Source of the DNA: Glaciecola petra
Lineage (GTDB): Bacteria > Pseudomonadota > Gammaproteobacteria > Enterobacterales > Alteromonadaceae
Assembly: GCF_031846345.1 (NCBI RefSeq)
Contig: NZ_JAVRHX010000002.1
Span: 62,001-126,000, forward strand
DNA: 64,000 nt
Reading direction: 5' to 3'
Shown: in pieces, positions 8,062 to 17,315 of the stretch
How the letters are laid out: each line of letters opens with the position of its first letter
Position numbering within the stretch: position 1 is the stretch's first letter
Translations under genes and position numbers: made by a program
Notes under the pieces: generated by a model
What the model saw: the letters and a program-made list of their open reading frames with translations, nothing else
The model's database searches: none
Told to the model about the DNA's origin: nothing

Positions 8062-8868
8062 ATGATCAGAAACATCCCACATTATTTATTTAAGATCGAT
8101 TTTATTATTGTTTTACTGCTTTGTTTTATTAGCTTTTGGGTAACAGCTAATGTTGACGACAAAGATAAAGTGTTACCAGAATATCTATATACTCCAGCGG
8201 CCAATCCTATGATAGAGGTATCAAAAACGCTGGAACAAGCCAAGCAAAATAATAAATTAGCCCTAATTGTATTAGGTGCTCAGTGGTGTCACGACAGCAG
8301 AGGCTTGGCAACCAATTTTTCAAAACCAGCTTTGCATCAAGTATTAAACGAACGTTTTGTTAGTTTATTTATCGATGTTGGAAATTACGAAGATAGGCGC
8401 GACATCACGCAGCGTTTTGGATATCCAATCTATTTTGCTACCCCTACTGTTTTGGTGGTAGATCCTGAAACAGAATTATTAATGAATGAAGATACCTTAA
8501 CAATTTGGCAAAGTGCCTATAGTGTGGATTTTGAAAAGTACATGTCTTATTTTGCTGATGTAGGAAAAAATGAAGTATCTACCAACAGAATAGCGCGACT
8601 AAATAACAACAAAGGCCTTAAAATCTTTACTGAGCAACAAACAGAAAGACTACTAGTAGCTTATGCACGCTTAGCTCCTTTAATGGCCTTAGAAGACACC
8701 GGAGAGCTTGAAGATAAGTCTGAGTTTTATGCTTTGTGGAATGAAGTTCGTGATTTTCGAAGCCAATTACAAAAAGATCTACATCGTCTTAGAAACCAAG
8801 TAATTGAAACACCAGGCGTCTCACTAGATTTGCCAAGCTATGATAATTTTAGTTGGGAAAATAAATAA
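8062..8868 (+). CDS. Membrane-anchored thioredoxin-fold protein
   Basis: The 268-residue protein starts with a hydrophobic segment (about residues 12-28), so it is probably anchored in or exported across the inner membrane. A thioredoxin-like core follows, with LALIVLGAQWCHDSRGLA at the usual active-site position. Only one cysteine (C76) is present where redox-active members have CxxC, so ordinary disulfide exchange is doubtful. A cis-proline-like TPTVLVVDP segment supports the fold. ATG 8062 is chosen because it places the hydrophobic segment at the N-terminus; ATG 8002 is in frame and possible. It is isolated, next to the oriC candidate. Confidence 0.75.
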   Translation: MIRNIPHYLFKIDFIIVLLLCFISFWVTANVDDKDKVLPEYLYTPAANPMIEVSKTLEQAKQNNKLALIVLGAQWCHDSRGLATNFSKPALHQVLNERFVSLFIDVGNYEDRRDITQRFGYPIYFATPTVLVVDPETELLMNEDTLTIWQSAYSVDFEKYMSYFADVGKNEVSTNRIARLNNNKGLKIFTEQQTERLLVAYARLAPLMALEDTGELEDKSEFYALWNEVRDFRSQLQKDLHRLRNQVIETPGVSLDLPSYDNFSWENK

Positions 8869-8940
8869 TTACCCTTAAAAACGGCACCTCTGCTTACCAT
8901 CAAAGATGCCGTTGACCACTACAAACTTAAAAACTGAATA

Positions 8941-9756
8941 CTAAGCTTTGCGTCTTACAAAAAATCCAGCTAACGCTATTGAAAGTAAAGCGAATATGCT
9001 AGGAGTTGATACTTGCTCTACACGTATGGTCGCTATGCTGAGGTTAGTATTGCTTAGAAAATCAATCAAATTCCCATCTAAAATACTGCCGTTAGCTAAC
9101 AATGAACCGCCAAATGCGGCCAATGATTCTGCTGCTCTAATATTTGGATTAGTGTCAACAGGGCTATCGGTAGCTGTGCTGCCATCAACAAACGGAGCTG
9201 CTGTCACATCTAAGCCTTCAGTTCCCGCATCATACAAATTAGCGCCGGTAATTTCGAATACTTGGTCTCCTAAATAATTACCTGCAGCATCAAACAATTG
9301 AATTGCGTCATCAGTGCCAAAAAAAGTATCGTTAGAAGGTAAAATCATTGATATAAATGAGAAGAACATATTGCTCATCGGGTCGCTAATATCAAACATT
9401 CTTGAACCTGATTCTTGTGGGAACAAAGGTCGCATGCCGCCGTCGGGGAAAATAACACCACCAACAGAATTTGGGTCTACAGCAACTCTTTCGTCTCGTA
9501 GTAGTCCTGGCGCACCTAATTCAGCAACCGCTTCAACACCGGCAGATGCTTCGCTACCTGCATCAAATATATCAAAAGCTGCGCTATGAAAAGCAGCATA
9601 TACAGGAGTAAAACTCAGTCCGTTTTCTGGCGAATTGTTTTCTACGGTAATGCGGAGTACTGTTGCATTACTGAACGCACTTACACTCAACATTGCCGCT
9701 ACTAATACACTACCTAGTAGTGAACGCGACTTAACACGTGTGTTTAAAAGATTCAT
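8941..9756 (-). CDS. Secreted spondin-domain protein with PEP-CTERM-like tail
   Basis: The 271-residue protein has a clear signal peptide (basic MNLLNTRVKSR, hydrophobic core, cut near SNA). The body fits the bacterial Spondin_N family: it opens TVLRITVENNSPENGLSFTP, followed by VYAAFHSAAFDIFDAG, then Ala/Gly/Asp-rich strands. The C-terminus is a hydrophobic helix (about residues 252-266) followed by RRKA, like a PEP-CTERM sorting signal, although the usual PEP is replaced by STPS. AAGGAA precedes ATG 9756. The likely site is extracellular or cell surface. It is monocistronic. Confidence 0.75.
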   Translation of the reverse strand: MNLLNTRVKSRSLLGSVLVAAMLSVSAFSNATVLRITVENNSPENGLSFTPVYAAFHSAAFDIFDAGSEASAGVEAVAELGAPGLLRDERVAVDPNSVGGVIFPDGGMRPLFPQESGSRMFDISDPMSNMFFSFISMILPSNDTFFGTDDAIQLFDAAGNYLGDQVFEITGANLYDAGTEGLDVTAAPFVDGSTATDSPVDTNPNIRAAESLAAFGGSLLANGSILDGNLIDFLSNTNLSIATIRVEQVSTPSIFALLSIALAGFFVRRKA

Positions 9757-9992
9757 TTCCTTATCCTTTTTGCTATCAAAATTCTTAAAATTATTTATGT
9801 CGCTTTACATGGAGTTGAGCGACATTCGCAATACTAGATCAAATAGAAAAGAATAAAATTTTGCTCATGCGTGCTAATACCCAATATGACAAATAATCAC
9901 AAGTTAAATGTATTAAATTCATAAGGTTAAGTAAGACTTAAAGAAAGTATAACGTTTTTATAACGAGCCTTTTTGGGCCAAATTTAGCGGTT

Positions 9993-10889
9993 TTATTTTT
10001 TAGACTGAGTTGACAAATATTCGACAACGCCATTTAAATGGTCTTGCGCAATGTCAGATGAAGCGCCGATACGAGTGGCTTCAAGTATATTGAGCATAAA
10101 ATACATTCCCTGATAAATCGCAATGCATATTGGATCGGCTTGTTTTAACAAATTATGGCCATAACCATGCCAAAACTCATCAGGTATATCACTTAAAACA
10201 AAAACCCATTCACTTAATGGATCGCCCCAATATGCTCTCTCCCAATCAATTAGTGCCTTTATATTTATGTTGTCGCCCTCACCATCAACAATGATATTTC
10301 TTGACCATAAATCACCATGGCACAACTTTGGTATGCGATGTTTGTCTAAATTCTTAGAAAAGTGAATTACTAAGTCTTTAAAATATCCCATTGACCTTAT
10401 ATCTAATCGATTATTAATAGCGTCTTGAATGAGTCCAAGTATCATATCCTCAATAAACAAAGACCATTTTTTAAAGGTTTTATTTGGGGCTGGATATCCA
10501 AATTCTAGCCCAGAAACTTTGTGTAAATCTTTTGAAGCTTTGCCCAATTGATACCAAATACGTTGGTTTTGATTATCTGAAAGGTTTTTAAAATGTTCAA
10601 ACCAGAGCTTGCCTGATACATATTCTTGTAAAAATGCATGACGCCCACCTACTTTAAAAAAGGTGCAATAACGAGGAATTAAATTACTAGCATTTTGTAA
10701 AATAGTAATTAAGCCTTGTTCTCTTAACATTAAATTTCTTTCTGGAAAAAAAACCTCTGATTGCTTATGGGGTGCAATTTTTAAAACATATATGTTAGTG
10801 GTTGTTCTCACTTTGTAGGTATTGTTGAATAAGCCTGTATCTAATTCATCTATGCTTAATATCACATGATTCGTTAATGCGTTTTTCAC
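9993..10889 (-). CDS. APH/choline-kinase-like phosphotransferase
   Basis: The 298-residue protein has the aminoglycoside phosphotransferase fold. It contains a small-lobe GLFNNTYKVRT loop and VLKIAP lysine strand, the catalytic loop LCHGDLWSRNI with D193 and N198, and a metal-binding IDWERAYWGDPLSEW. Family members phosphorylate small alcohols or amines such as choline, homoserine, fructosamines or antibiotics. The substrate cannot be told from sequence. The start is GTG 10889; the frame is open further upstream but offers no normal start before a TAG. It is monocistronic and divergent from the TonB receptor gene. Confidence 0.8.
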   Translation of the reverse strand: MKNALTNHVILSIDELDTGLFNNTYKVRTTTNIYVLKIAPHKQSEVFFPERNLMLREQGLITILQNASNLIPRYCTFFKVGGRHAFLQEYVSGKLWFEHFKNLSDNQNQRIWYQLGKASKDLHKVSGLEFGYPAPNKTFKKWSLFIEDMILGLIQDAINNRLDIRSMGYFKDLVIHFSKNLDKHRIPKLCHGDLWSRNIIVDGEGDNINIKALIDWERAYWGDPLSEWVFVLSDIPDEFWHGYGHNLLKQADPICIAIYQGMYFMLNILEATRIGASSDIAQDHLNGVVEYLSTQSKK

Positions 10890-11375
10890 ACTAAGCGCTA
10901 AGGTTTGTTTATCTACTGCTTTTTGAAAGTCAGATGGCTTACGTTCTATTTGTGTAATCTGAATGATGATAGCCTTTAATAGTTTTTTCTAATTTTTGAT
11001 ACAGTAACAAATAAATCAATTTCTACTGAAACGCAAGTCAGTATCAATTAACATTCACCCAGTCAGTCATAGCGTGCTTTTACCCTAAAAATATCCTTAA
11101 CAATTTGAGGGAAGTAGGTAAAATGTAGGCTGAAAGCAGATATCGTAAAATTGATAGATTAATAAAAAGTTTTACAAAAGCATTACAAACTGTTTACTTT
11201 TAATACTAAAAGTTGATAAACTCCGACCAGTTGCGTCAGTTAGCAGTCATGTTTTTATAAAAAAGCATAGAATACGCGTCAAAACACTATCAAATATGGT
11301 GTTAGTGTTTTTGCATACTGTTAGCTCTTAACCATATTATTATTTACACAACAACCACAGAATTAAGAGTATTTT
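10890..11375. other. Intergenic region upstream of TonB receptor gene
   Basis: This AT-rich 486-base gap lies between the divergent phosphotransferase and TonB-receptor genes. It should contain both promoters. I see no convincing small gene, no strong terminator and no metal-regulator operator that I can name. Confidence 0.5.
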
Positions 11376-13820
11376 ATGATTTCAAATAAGTCGACATTGT
11401 TTAAACGTAAACCTATTGCCGCCTTGGTAGCGCTATCAATTGGTTTGAGTAGCCCAAGTCTTTTTGCCCAAGAAAACGAAACTGAAGAAGCCGAAGAAAC
11501 GGGTTTTGAAGTTATAATGGTTACAGCATCAAAAAGAACGACTGGATTGCAAGAAACGCCTATCGCTGTTTCTGTAACTGGAGCTGAAGATATTGAGCAA
11601 ACTAAAGTACTCGATATTCAAGATTTACAAACCTTAGTGCCAACATTACGTGTTACACCGTTGCAGCGCTCTACAAATACTAACTTTGCTATTCGTGGTT
11701 TTGGTAACGGTACAAACAACACAGGTATCGAGCCATCGGTTGGTGTATTCATTGATGGTGTATATCGTTCAAGAGCAGCAGCGCAAATAGGCGACTTACC
11801 GCGTTTAGACCAAATTGAAGTACTAAGTGGTCCACAGTCTACCTTATTTGGTAAAAATGCTTCAGCAGGTGTTATTAGCGTTCGGACTCAAGCACCTTCA
11901 TATGATTTTGAATCGCGTATAGAAGCTGGTTTTGGTAATTATAATCAACGTTTGTTGAAAGCTTATGTGACTAACGGTATTACAGACAATGTAGCATATA
12001 GCTTGTCTGGTAATATTAACAAGCGTGATGGTTACACAGAAAGTGTTGTTGGTCTTGAAGATATTAACAACCGTGATCGTATGAGTTTACGTGGCCAATT
12101 ACTTATTGAGCCTTCTGCTGATTCTAGCATTAGATTCATCGCTGATTATAGCGATATCGATGAAAATTGCTGTACAGTAGCTGATGTTATCAACGGTCCA
12201 ACTACTGCTGCGGTTAGAGCACTTGGCGGACAAGTTTTAGATGAGTCTGACCCGTTCTCTTATGAATCAGCTGTTAACTTCACACCAAACAACAAAGTTG
12301 AAGACAGCGGTGTTTCAATGCAAATCGACGTCGACTACGACACTTTTGCATTAACGTCTATAACAGCATTTAGAAAGAACGAATCTAGCTATATTCAAGA
12401 CGTAGATTTTACTTCACTCGATATATTGTCTGAAACAAACTCTACTAAAATAGACACTTTTACCCAAGAATTACGCTTAACTAGTACAACAGATGGCGAT
12501 TTCAGTTGGATGGTTGGTGCATTTATCTTCCAAGAAGAAGTAGATACTGGCGATACCTTATTTTATGGCACAGGCACAAGACCATACTTTAATGCATTGG
12601 GCTTAGGTGATTTACTTGCCGGTGTCGAGCCACTTTACGGTTTAGCACCGGGTACTTTCTTTGGCGCTGACCAAAGTATCAATTCACAGTTTATTCAAGA
12701 CAACGATGCTTATTCATTTTTTGTTAGTCTCGACTACAACTTGAGTGAAAACTTAACGGCAACCCTTGGTGCGTCATATACCAACGATACAAAAGACGTT
12801 AGTATTGAATCAATAAATACTGAAGTACTATCAAGTATCGATTTGGTTAATCAACCAACAGGCTTAGGTGTACCATTGTCGCTTATTCCTTCGTTGGCTC
12901 CATTTATTCCAACCCTGCAGGGCATTCAGTTCTTACCACCACAACTTGAATTCCCGAATTCAGTAGAAGATGGTAATACTGATGATAGTAAATCAACTTG
13001 GAGTATTCGTTTAGCTTATGAACTAAACAGAAACGTAAACTTCTTTGCAACAGCGGCTACTGGATTTAAAGCGTCATCGTGGAACTTGTCACGAGATACT
13101 CGTCCATTCCCAAGTGACCAAACTGCTCTTGAAAGTGCTGGTTTGACTCTTGCAAACCAAAGTTTCGGTACTCGTTTTGCAGGCCCAGAAGAGTCAACTG
13201 TGTACGAACTTGGTATGAAAACGCGTTTTGAAAATGGTGCGTTTAACATTGTTTTATTCGACCAAACTATTGAAGGTTTCCAATCAAGTACGTTCGTAGG
13301 CACTGGTTTTGTATTAGCTAATGCGGGTCAACAATCTACCACGGGGATAGAGTTCGATACGCTTTACCGTCCAACTGAAAGCATTGATCTAACATTTGCG
13401 GGTACACTTTTAGACCCAGTATATGATTCATTTGTAGGTGCTTCAGGTATAAACGGTGTGATTGATTTGTCTGGCGAAAAACCAGCGGGTATTCATGAGC
13501 GTAGTTTCACAGCTGGAATTACCTATAACTTTGATTTAAGCAACGGTTATTATGGTTATGTACGCACCGATTACTTGTATGAAAGTGAAGTGCGTTTAGT
13601 ATCCAATGTGCCTGAATCGTTAACTCGTGCAACGAGTATGTGGAATGCTAGTGCTGGTCTAAACCTTGATAATGGAGTATCACTTCAAGTGTGGGTGCGT
13701 AACTTAAATAATGACGAGTTCTTCCAGTCGTCTTTCCCACCACCAATTCAAGACGGTAGTTTTAGTGCATATCCAAATCAACCAAGAACCTTTGGTTTAT
13801 CGGTTGCATACGACTTCTAA
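11376..13820 (+). CDS. TonB-dependent outer-membrane receptor
   Basis: The 814-residue protein has a signal peptide ending near LFAQ and a TonB-box region around EVIMVTASKR. A plug domain follows (about 60-170, with QDLQTLVPTL, IDGVYRSRA and the typical DQIEVLSGPQSTLFGKNASAGVI), then a 22-strand barrel ending in aromatic F (SVAYDF). Such receptors import large or scarce ligands using TonB energy. The closest style is that of the many Alteromonadales receptors for algal carbohydrates or small organics. No catabolic gene is adjacent, so the ligand is unknown. Two terminator-like hairpins follow. Confidence 0.95.
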   Translation: MISNKSTLFKRKPIAALVALSIGLSSPSLFAQENETEEAEETGFEVIMVTASKRTTGLQETPIAVSVTGAEDIEQTKVLDIQDLQTLVPTLRVTPLQRSTNTNFAIRGFGNGTNNTGIEPSVGVFIDGVYRSRAAAQIGDLPRLDQIEVLSGPQSTLFGKNASAGVISVRTQAPSYDFESRIEAGFGNYNQRLLKAYVTNGITDNVAYSLSGNINKRDGYTESVVGLEDINNRDRMSLRGQLLIEPSADSSIRFIADYSDIDENCCTVADVINGPTTAAVRALGGQVLDESDPFSYESAVNFTPNNKVEDSGVSMQIDVDYDTFALTSITAFRKNESSYIQDVDFTSLDILSETNSTKIDTFTQELRLTSTTDGDFSWMVGAFIFQEEVDTGDTLFYGTGTRPYFNALGLGDLLAGVEPLYGLAPGTFFGADQSINSQFIQDNDAYSFFVSLDYNLSENLTATLGASYTNDTKDVSIESINTEVLSSIDLVNQPTGLGVPLSLIPSLAPFIPTLQGIQFLPPQLEFPNSVEDGNTDDSKSTWSIRLAYELNRNVNFFATAATGFKASSWNLSRDTRPFPSDQTALESAGLTLANQSFGTRFAGPEESTVYELGMKTRFENGAFNIVLFDQTIEGFQSSTFVGTGFVLANAGQQSTTGIEFDTLYRPTESIDLTFAGTLLDPVYDSFVGASGINGVIDLSGEKPAGIHERSFTAGITYNFDLSNGYYGYVRTDYLYESEVRLVSNVPESLTRATSMWNASAGLNLDNGVSLQVWVRNLNNDEFFQSSFPPPIQDGSFSAYPNQPRTFGLSVAYDF

Positions 13821-13832
13821 GCTGAAGAGTGT

Positions 13833-13867
13833 CAGTAATTGAATTAAGTTTTAATTACTGGCTTTTT
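13833..13867 (+). terminator. Possible terminator just after TonB receptor
   Basis: An 8-bp stem CAGTAATT / AATTACTG with a 12-base loop is followed by GCTTTTT. It is AT-rich and weaker than the hairpin downstream, but lies directly after the stop codon. Confidence 0.5.
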
Positions 13868-13887
13868 AGTTGATAAAAGTTCATGTT

Positions 13888-13918
13888 AAAAACCACCTTT
13901 ATGTAAGGTGGTTTTTTT
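13888..13918 (+). terminator. Rho-independent terminator downstream of TonB receptor
   Basis: A perfect stem AAAAACCACCTT / AAGGTGGTTTTT with a five-base loop ends in seven T residues. The flanking A and T runs make it likely to work in both directions. Confidence 0.88.
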
Positions 13919-13979
13919 ATGAGCAAACATTACTATGCATTCCTATTAATTTTAAATAACTACATAAACAGCGAGTAAC

Positions 13980-14510
13980 ATGCTTACGCTTATTAAGCCA
14001 GTCGTCGAATTTGAAGGTATAAATTTAAAAAGTACATATGACGCATATATTAATGAATTAGAAAACGAAGAGCGTTACCCTTACCCGATGGACTTAGACC
14101 ATGAGGATTTTGTTTCTTTTGTCGCTTTACTAAATGACTATTCAAAAGGACAAAATTTACCTGATTTTTTAGTACCTAATACAACTTTTTGGCTTATACA
14201 AGATAATGAAATTGTTGCTTGTTCACATTTACGCCATACACTCAATAAGCAATTGACAGAAGCCGGTGGTCACATAGGTTTTGGTGTCAGGCCATCATAC
14301 CGAGGCAAAGGGCTTGGCAAAGTGTTATTAGAGCAGACTCTTCAACAAGCCAAATTGAATGATATAAATGCAGTTCATATACATTGTTATGCCAGTAATC
14401 TTGCTTCTGTGGGTTTGATTAAATCAGTTGGTGCAAATTTAATAGCGTCACGGGCGCTCTCTCAAGAAAAACAAACCCTATTGAAGTTTATTTACCATCA
14501 AGCATTATGA
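13980..14510 (+). CDS. GNAT-family N-acetyltransferase
   Basis: The 176-residue protein has the acetyl-CoA-binding motif A in GGHIGFGVRPSYRGKGLGKVLLEQ (R/Q-x-x-G-x-G/A form RGKGLG) and the motif B HIHCYASNLASVGLIKSVGA typical of GNAT enzymes. These transfer acetyl from acetyl-CoA to an amine, often on a small molecule or protein N-terminus. The substrate is unknown. It lies alone between the TonB receptor and mnmG. The ribosome site before ATG 13980 is weak. Confidence 0.88.
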   Translation: MLTLIKPVVEFEGINLKSTYDAYINELENEERYPYPMDLDHEDFVSFVALLNDYSKGQNLPDFLVPNTTFWLIQDNEIVACSHLRHTLNKQLTEAGGHIGFGVRPSYRGKGLGKVLLEQTLQQAKLNDINAVHIHCYASNLASVGLIKSVGANLIASRALSQEKQTLLKFIYHQAL

Positions 14511-14658
14511 TGTGACAGTACATATGAATTGGTCAAAATTTACCCATTTAAAAGCGGTGTGACTTCATATATACTACGCGACCGTTTATCAACGGGTGTT
14601 AAAGCGGGTTTTAGCGAGTTTTTCAGTAGGGTTAATTAAAAGGTCATTTGGCGTTCAT

Positions 14659-16560
14659 ATGTTTTATCAAAAAGATTTTGATGTCATAGTTGTTGGTGGT
14701 GGTCATGCAGGTACCGAAGCTGCAATGGCAGCTGCGCGCATGGGTGCTAACACACTTTTACTTACACATAGTATTGAAACCCTTGGGCAAATGTCATGTA
14801 ATCCAGCTATTGGTGGAATAGGTAAAGGCCACCTAGTGAAAGAAATTGATGCTTTGGGCGGCGCAATGGCAAAGGCCATTGACAAAGCGGGTATACAATT
14901 TAGAACCCTAAATTCTTCAAAAGGCCCAGCAGTAAGAGCAACGAGAGCCCAAGCGGATCGCACGCTTTATAGAATTGCTGTGCGTAATATGCTCGAGAGC
15001 CAAGAAAATTTAACTTTGTTTCAACAATCGTGTGACGATTTAATTGTTGAAAACGACCAAGTAGTGGGCGTTGTTACTCAAATGGGGCTAAAATTTAAAG
15101 CACCATCAGTTGTGATAACAGTGGGTACTTTTTTAGGCGGAACTATCCATATTGGCCTAGAAAATTACAAAGGCGGCCGTGCCGGCGATCCACCATCTAT
15201 TGCTTTAGCAGAGCGCTTACGAGCATTGCCCTTTAGAGTAGATAGATTAAAAACTGGCACACCCGCTAGACTCGATTCTCGTACTTTAGATTTTTCCGTG
15301 ATGCAAGAGCAAGCCGGTGATACACCACTACCCGTTTTCTCATTTATGGGAGATGTAGCTGATCATCCTCAGCAAATTCCTTGTTACATTACTCATACGA
15401 ATGAACAGACTCACGATATTATTCGCACAGGCTTAGATCGTTCCCCCATGTACACAGGCGTGATCGAAGGTGTAGGACCACGGTATTGCCCTTCTATTGA
15501 AGACAAAATTGTGCGCTTTGCGGATAAAAATTCACACCAAATTTTTGTGGAGCCAGAAGGCTTAGATAGTATTGAAGTTTATCCCAATGGTATTTCTACT
15601 AGCTTACCATTTGATATCCAAATGCAGTTAGTACACAGCATTAAAGGTTTTGAAAACGCGCATATTATTCGTCCTGGTTATGCCATTGAATATGACTTCT
15701 TTGACCCGCGCGATCTTAAACAAACACTCGAAACCAAGTTTATTAAAGGCCTATTCTTTGCTGGCCAAATAAACGGTACAACAGGTTATGAAGAAGCGGG
15801 TGCACAAGGCCTTATTGCTGGCACAAATGCCGCATTACAAGTACAAGAGAAAGATCCTTTTGTGCTGGGTAGAGATCAGGCTTATATGGGTGTGCTAATA
15901 GATGACTTAGCTACTATGGGCACTAAAGAACCCTATAGAATGTTCACTAGCCGCGCCGAGTATAGGTTACTTTTACGTGAAGATAACGCCGATATGCGAT
16001 TAACGCAAAAAGGCCGTGAATTGGGACTTGTATGTGATGAACGTTGGGCCGCTTTTAGTGAAAAAGTGGAACAAATAGCTTTAGAAAAACAGCGTTTAAG
16101 CCAACAGTGGATCCACCCTAAGCATGATGCAACAGCTGCTTTAAATGAGATCTTAAAAACACCAGTGAGCAAAGAACATTCATTGGAAGAACTTATTCGT
16201 CGTCCAGAAATTACCTATCAGCAACTAATGTCAATTGATAGTTTAGGCCCTGGTTTGAGTAATCAAAAAGCAGCGGAGCAGGTAGAGATACAAATTAAAT
16301 ATGCGGGTTATATTGCTCGTCAACAAGACGAAATCAGTAAATCAAAACGTAATGAGAATGCTGTCTTACCAACAGATTTTGATTATTCAAAAATTTCTGG
16401 CTTGTCGAATGAAGTGGTTGCTAAATTGACTGATGCACGCCCTGAAACCATCGGTAAAGCATCCAGAATTTCTGGTATTACTCCAGCCGCTATTTCTTTA
16501 TTATTGGTATATTTGAAAAAACACAATATGCTATTTAAACAAGAGCGCGAAAGTGCCTAG
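14659..16560 (+). CDS. mnmG: MnmG (GidA), tRNA U34 modification FAD enzyme
   Basis: The 633-residue protein opens MFYQKDFDVIVVGGGHAGTE, the FAD-binding Rossmann loop (GGGHAG, residues 13-18). It contains SCNPAIGGIGKGHLVKEIDALGG-type and GLFFAGQINGTTGYEEA signatures. With MnmE it makes the U34 side chain of tRNAs reading NNA/NNG codons. ATG 14659 is preferred over an in-frame upstream non-ATG start because it gives the normal length. It overlaps rsmG by 8 bases, the classic gidA-gidB arrangement. In E. coli oriC lies immediately upstream; here the candidate origin is ~6.7 kb away. Confidence 0.98.
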   Translation: MFYQKDFDVIVVGGGHAGTEAAMAAARMGANTLLLTHSIETLGQMSCNPAIGGIGKGHLVKEIDALGGAMAKAIDKAGIQFRTLNSSKGPAVRATRAQADRTLYRIAVRNMLESQENLTLFQQSCDDLIVENDQVVGVVTQMGLKFKAPSVVITVGTFLGGTIHIGLENYKGGRAGDPPSIALAERLRALPFRVDRLKTGTPARLDSRTLDFSVMQEQAGDTPLPVFSFMGDVADHPQQIPCYITHTNEQTHDIIRTGLDRSPMYTGVIEGVGPRYCPSIEDKIVRFADKNSHQIFVEPEGLDSIEVYPNGISTSLPFDIQMQLVHSIKGFENAHIIRPGYAIEYDFFDPRDLKQTLETKFIKGLFFAGQINGTTGYEEAGAQGLIAGTNAALQVQEKDPFVLGRDQAYMGVLIDDLATMGTKEPYRMFTSRAEYRLLLREDNADMRLTQKGRELGLVCDERWAAFSEKVEQIALEKQRLSQQWIHPKHDATAALNEILKTPVSKEHSLEELIRRPEITYQQLMSIDSLGPGLSNQKAAEQVEIQIKYAGYIARQQDEISKSKRNENAVLPTDFDYSKISGLSNEVVAKLTDARPETIGKASRISGITPAAISLLLVYLKKHNMLFKQERESA

Positions 16561-17215
16561 TAGTCGCCCTTCTGAGCAAAATCCACTTGCAACAGAATTA
16601 CACAAACAATTCACTAATTTAGCTGCCTCTTTGCCATTTTTAGTGAGTCACGAACAACAACATAAGCTCATTGATTTTGTGCTCCTGCTGCACAAATGGA
16701 ATAAAGCATATAACTTAAGTGCTGTCCGTGAGCCTGAACAAATGCTTGTTAAACATATCTTTGACTCTATTGTAGTAAGCCCCTATTTAAAAGGTGAGCT
16801 TTTTGCTGACGTTGGTACTGGACCTGGTTTACCCGGTATTCCTTTGGCGATAATGAATCCGGATAAAACCTTTCATCTGATTGATTCTTTGGGTAAACGC
16901 ATACGATTTATAAAACAAGCGGCTCATGAACTCAATATTGAAAACATCTTGCCTATACAAAACAGAGTAGAAAAAGTACTTGTAAATCAGCCATATGACG
17001 GCGTACTTAGTAGAGCTTTCGCTTCGCTAAATGATATGCTGCAGTGGTGTTCGCACCTAATTGACGGCAAAGGTCAATTTTTGGCATTAAAGGGCCAACT
17101 GCATGAAGAAGAGCTCAATCAAATTCCTGAACAATTTAAACTAGTACAAAGCATCCCACTTTTGATACCATCACTGAATGGTGAAAGGCATTTAGTCGTG
17201 GTCGCCAAAAATTAA
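16553..17215 (+). CDS. rsmG: RsmG, 16S rRNA m7G527 methyltransferase
   Basis: The 220-residue protein has the SAM-binding signature FADVGTGPGLPGIPLAI, the LHKWNKAYNLSAVR region and SRAFASLNDML. RsmG methylates G527 of 16S rRNA at N7, and its loss gives low-level streptomycin resistance in other bacteria. The start is GTG 16553, inside the end of mnmG, so translation is probably coupled. About 100 bases separate it from parA. Confidence 0.96.
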   Translation: MPSSRPSEQNPLATELHKQFTNLAASLPFLVSHEQQHKLIDFVLLLHKWNKAYNLSAVREPEQMLVKHIFDSIVVSPYLKGELFADVGTGPGLPGIPLAIMNPDKTFHLIDSLGKRIRFIKQAAHELNIENILPIQNRVEKVLVNQPYDGVLSRAFASLNDMLQWCSHLIDGKGQFLALKGQLHEEELNQIPEQFKLVQSIPLLIPSLNGERHLVVVAKN

Positions 17216-17315
17216 TGCATGTATAGCAAGCACTAGCTATTAGCACGGTATTTGTGACGACATTAAATTTTAAATGATTCATGACATTATTCACAACATA
17301 TAGGATGGCAATACT

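Noticed and set aside
8880..8913. AACGGCA / TGCCGTT hairpin between convergent genes
   Set aside because: The stem is only 7 bp with a 20-base loop and no T run, so terminator function is not supported.
17216..17315. Possible parS site near parA
   Set aside because: No palindrome resembling TGTTTCACGTGAAACA was seen here; only unrelated CACGTG words occur elsewhere.
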